DNA of 7,531 nucleotides, taken from NCBI GenBank assembly GCA_028292785.1, contig JAQGLQ010000369.1, positions 1 through 7,531 of the forward strand, given 5' to 3'. The notes under the pieces were generated by a model that searched no databases, was not told the origin of the DNA, and was given only the letters and a program-made list of their open reading frames with translations. Source of the stretch: Noviherbaspirillum sp. GTDB taxonomy: Bacteria > Pseudomonadota > Gammaproteobacteria > Burkholderiales > Burkholderiaceae. The first letter of the stretch is position 1; every line of letters begins with the position of its first letter. This document shows, piece after piece, positions 6,999 through 7,531 of the stretch. The position numbers and the translations under genes were made by a program.

Positions 6999-7035
6999 AA
7001 AAAACCCGTTGTGCGACGCAAAGTCGCGCAACGGG
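6999..7035 (-). terminator. Intrinsic terminator of the histone H1-like gene
   Basis: CCCGTTGTGCGAC (7005-7017) pairs with GTCGCGCAACGGG (7023-7035) to form a 13-bp stem with one G-T wobble and the five-base loop GCAAA. On the minus strand the stem is followed at once by six T residues (7004-6999). This is a textbook intrinsic terminator. It sits 44 bases after the histone stop codon and acts only in the minus direction, since no T-run follows on the plus strand. Confidence 0.9.
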
Positions 7036-7041
7036 CATTGT

Positions 7042-7059
7042 GCCTGAAGTTAATCAGGC
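7042..7059 (-). repeat. Small inverted repeat in the histone 3' untranslated region
   Basis: GCCTGA (7042-7047) and TCAGGC (7054-7059) form a 6-bp perfect stem with a six-base AT-rich loop. It lies between the histone stop codon and the main terminator, with no T-run. It could be an RNA 3'-end stabilising hairpin or an operator; I cannot tell which. Confidence 0.45.
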
Positions 7060-7078
7060 GTCCAAGCGAGGCCAGTTA

Positions 7079-7486
7079 TTACGGACGAGTGCCGGTTGGA
7101 AACGGCCAAGCCGCTGCCGGATTCAACACTGTCTTTACTGCGGGAGCTGCAGCGGCAGGCTTGGCAGCCGATTTCTTGGCAGCGGCCTTCTTGGGGGCTG
7201 CCGCTTTTTTGGCGGCTGGCTTTTTAGCTGCTGCTTTCTTGGCGGCTGGCTTTTTGGCTGCTGCTGCTTTCTTCGCTACCGGCTTTTTAGCTGCTGCTTT
7301 CTTGGCCGCTGGCTTTTTGGCTGCTGCTGCTTTCTTCGCTACCGGCTTTTTAGCTGCCGCTGCTTTCTTCGCTACTGGCTTTTTGGCGGCGGCTTTTTTA
7401 GCGACTACTTTCTTGGCTGCCGGCTTCTTGGCGGCGGCCTTCTTTGCAGCAGGTTTCGCTGCGGATTTCTTTGCGGCTGTTGCCAT
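7079..7486 (-). CDS. Histone H1-like Ala/Lys/Pro-rich DNA-binding protein
   Basis: This 135-residue, very basic protein resembles the C-terminal tail of eukaryotic histone H1. From residue 6 to about 107 it is almost only Ala, Lys and Pro, in units such as KKAAAKKPAAKK; such proteins bind DNA without sequence specificity and help compact the nucleoid. The C-terminus, about 114-135, differs: PAVKTVLNPAAAWPFPTGTRP, a tail I recall in betaproteobacterial homologues. The start is the ATG at 7486, chosen because AAGGAGA (7498-7492) lies five bases upstream. A GTG at 7501 would put this ribosome binding site inside the coding region and was rejected. Residues 49-69 and 70-90 are identical, from a 63-bp tandem duplication. 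The promoter is not visible; 45 bases of upstream DNA remain. A terminator follows at 7035-6999. Confidence 0.92.
   Translation of the reverse strand: MATAAKKSAAKPAAKKAAAKKPAAKKVVAKKAAAKKPVAKKAAAAKKPVAKKAAAAKKPAAKKAAAKKPVAKKAAAAKKPAAKKAAAKKPAAKKAAAPKKAAAKKSAAKPAAAAPAVKTVLNPAAAWPFPTGTRP
7218..7343 (-). repeat. 63-bp tandem direct repeat inside the histone gene
   Basis: Two adjacent 63-base units, 7218-7280 and 7281-7343, differ at a single position (G at 7244, C at 7307). Each encodes the same 21 residues, since the difference is silent. A partial third copy continues past 7343. The unit is a whole number of codons, so gain or loss keeps the frame. Confidence 0.95.
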
Positions 7487-7491
7487 TTGTT

Positions 7492-7498
7492 TCTCCTT
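7492..7498 (-). promoter_or_regulatory. Strong ribosome binding site of the histone gene
   Basis: AAGGAGA on the minus strand, five bases before the ATG at 7486, is the strongest Shine-Dalgarno in the window. It suits a highly made nucleoid protein and settles the start codon. Confidence 0.85.
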
Positions 7499-7531
7499 CA
7501 CGTGATGGAAAAAATCAAACTACGAGGTTGG

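Noticed and set aside
7499..7504. CACGTG palindrome just upstream of the histone ribosome site
   Set aside because: A single six-base palindrome is expected by chance and no second site or flanking symmetry is seen.
7011..7505. A 164-codon plus-strand frame made of repeated AAAFLAAGF units that looks like a membrane protein
   Set aside because: It is the reverse reading of the Ala/Lys codons of the histone gene, which has a strong ribosome site, a known C-terminal tail and its own terminator.

Overview
The window looks like ordinary chromosome from a betaproteobacterium of the order Burkholderiales, most plausibly Oxalobacteraceae. Three things point there: the aroQ-accB-accC-prmA order, the DUF3426 zinc-ribbon protein directly after prmA, and an Ala/Lys/Pro-rich histone H1-like protein ending in an AAWPFPTGTRP tail. 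The family-level placement is inference from gene order and protein style, not from a search. I see no tRNA, rRNA, CRISPR array, insertion sequence, phage gene or disrupted gene.

Plus strand, 20-4522: aroQ (type II 3-dehydroquinase), accB (biotin carboxyl carrier protein), accC (biotin carboxylase), prmA (ribosomal protein L11 methyltransferase) and a membrane-anchored zinc-ribbon/DUF3426 protein. Spacing suggests accC-prmA-DUF3426 is one transcription unit (gaps of 16 and 8 bases). accB has a good ribosome binding site and a possible promoter with a perfect -10. A 97-base gap separates accB from accC, which has no visible Shine-Dalgarno but has a promoter-like sequence placed so that the mRNA could be nearly leaderless.

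Plus strand, 4523-6083: a well-formed sigma70-type promoter candidate, then a 9-bp hairpin in the presumed leader, then a PfkB-family kinase of the adenosine-kinase-like type. A small SlyB/Pcp-like glycine-zipper lipoprotein follows 46 bases downstream, so the two are probably co-transcribed.

Minus strand, 7486 down to 6080: the histone H1-like gene with a strong intrinsic terminator, then yggT and a DUF167 (YggU-like) gene joined by a TGATG stop/start overlap. The DUF167 gene runs tail to tail into the lipoprotein gene with a 4-base overlap and no terminator between them.

Together the genes cover core metabolism (chorismate pathway; biotin carboxylation for malonyl-CoA), ribosomal protein modification, envelope proteins and chromatin. 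I found no convincing undescribed system. The points most worth checking are the almost perfect 63-bp tandem duplication inside the histone gene, the possible leaderless start of accC, the structured leader of the kinase gene, the terminator placed against the yggT ribosome binding site, and the convergent gene overlap.
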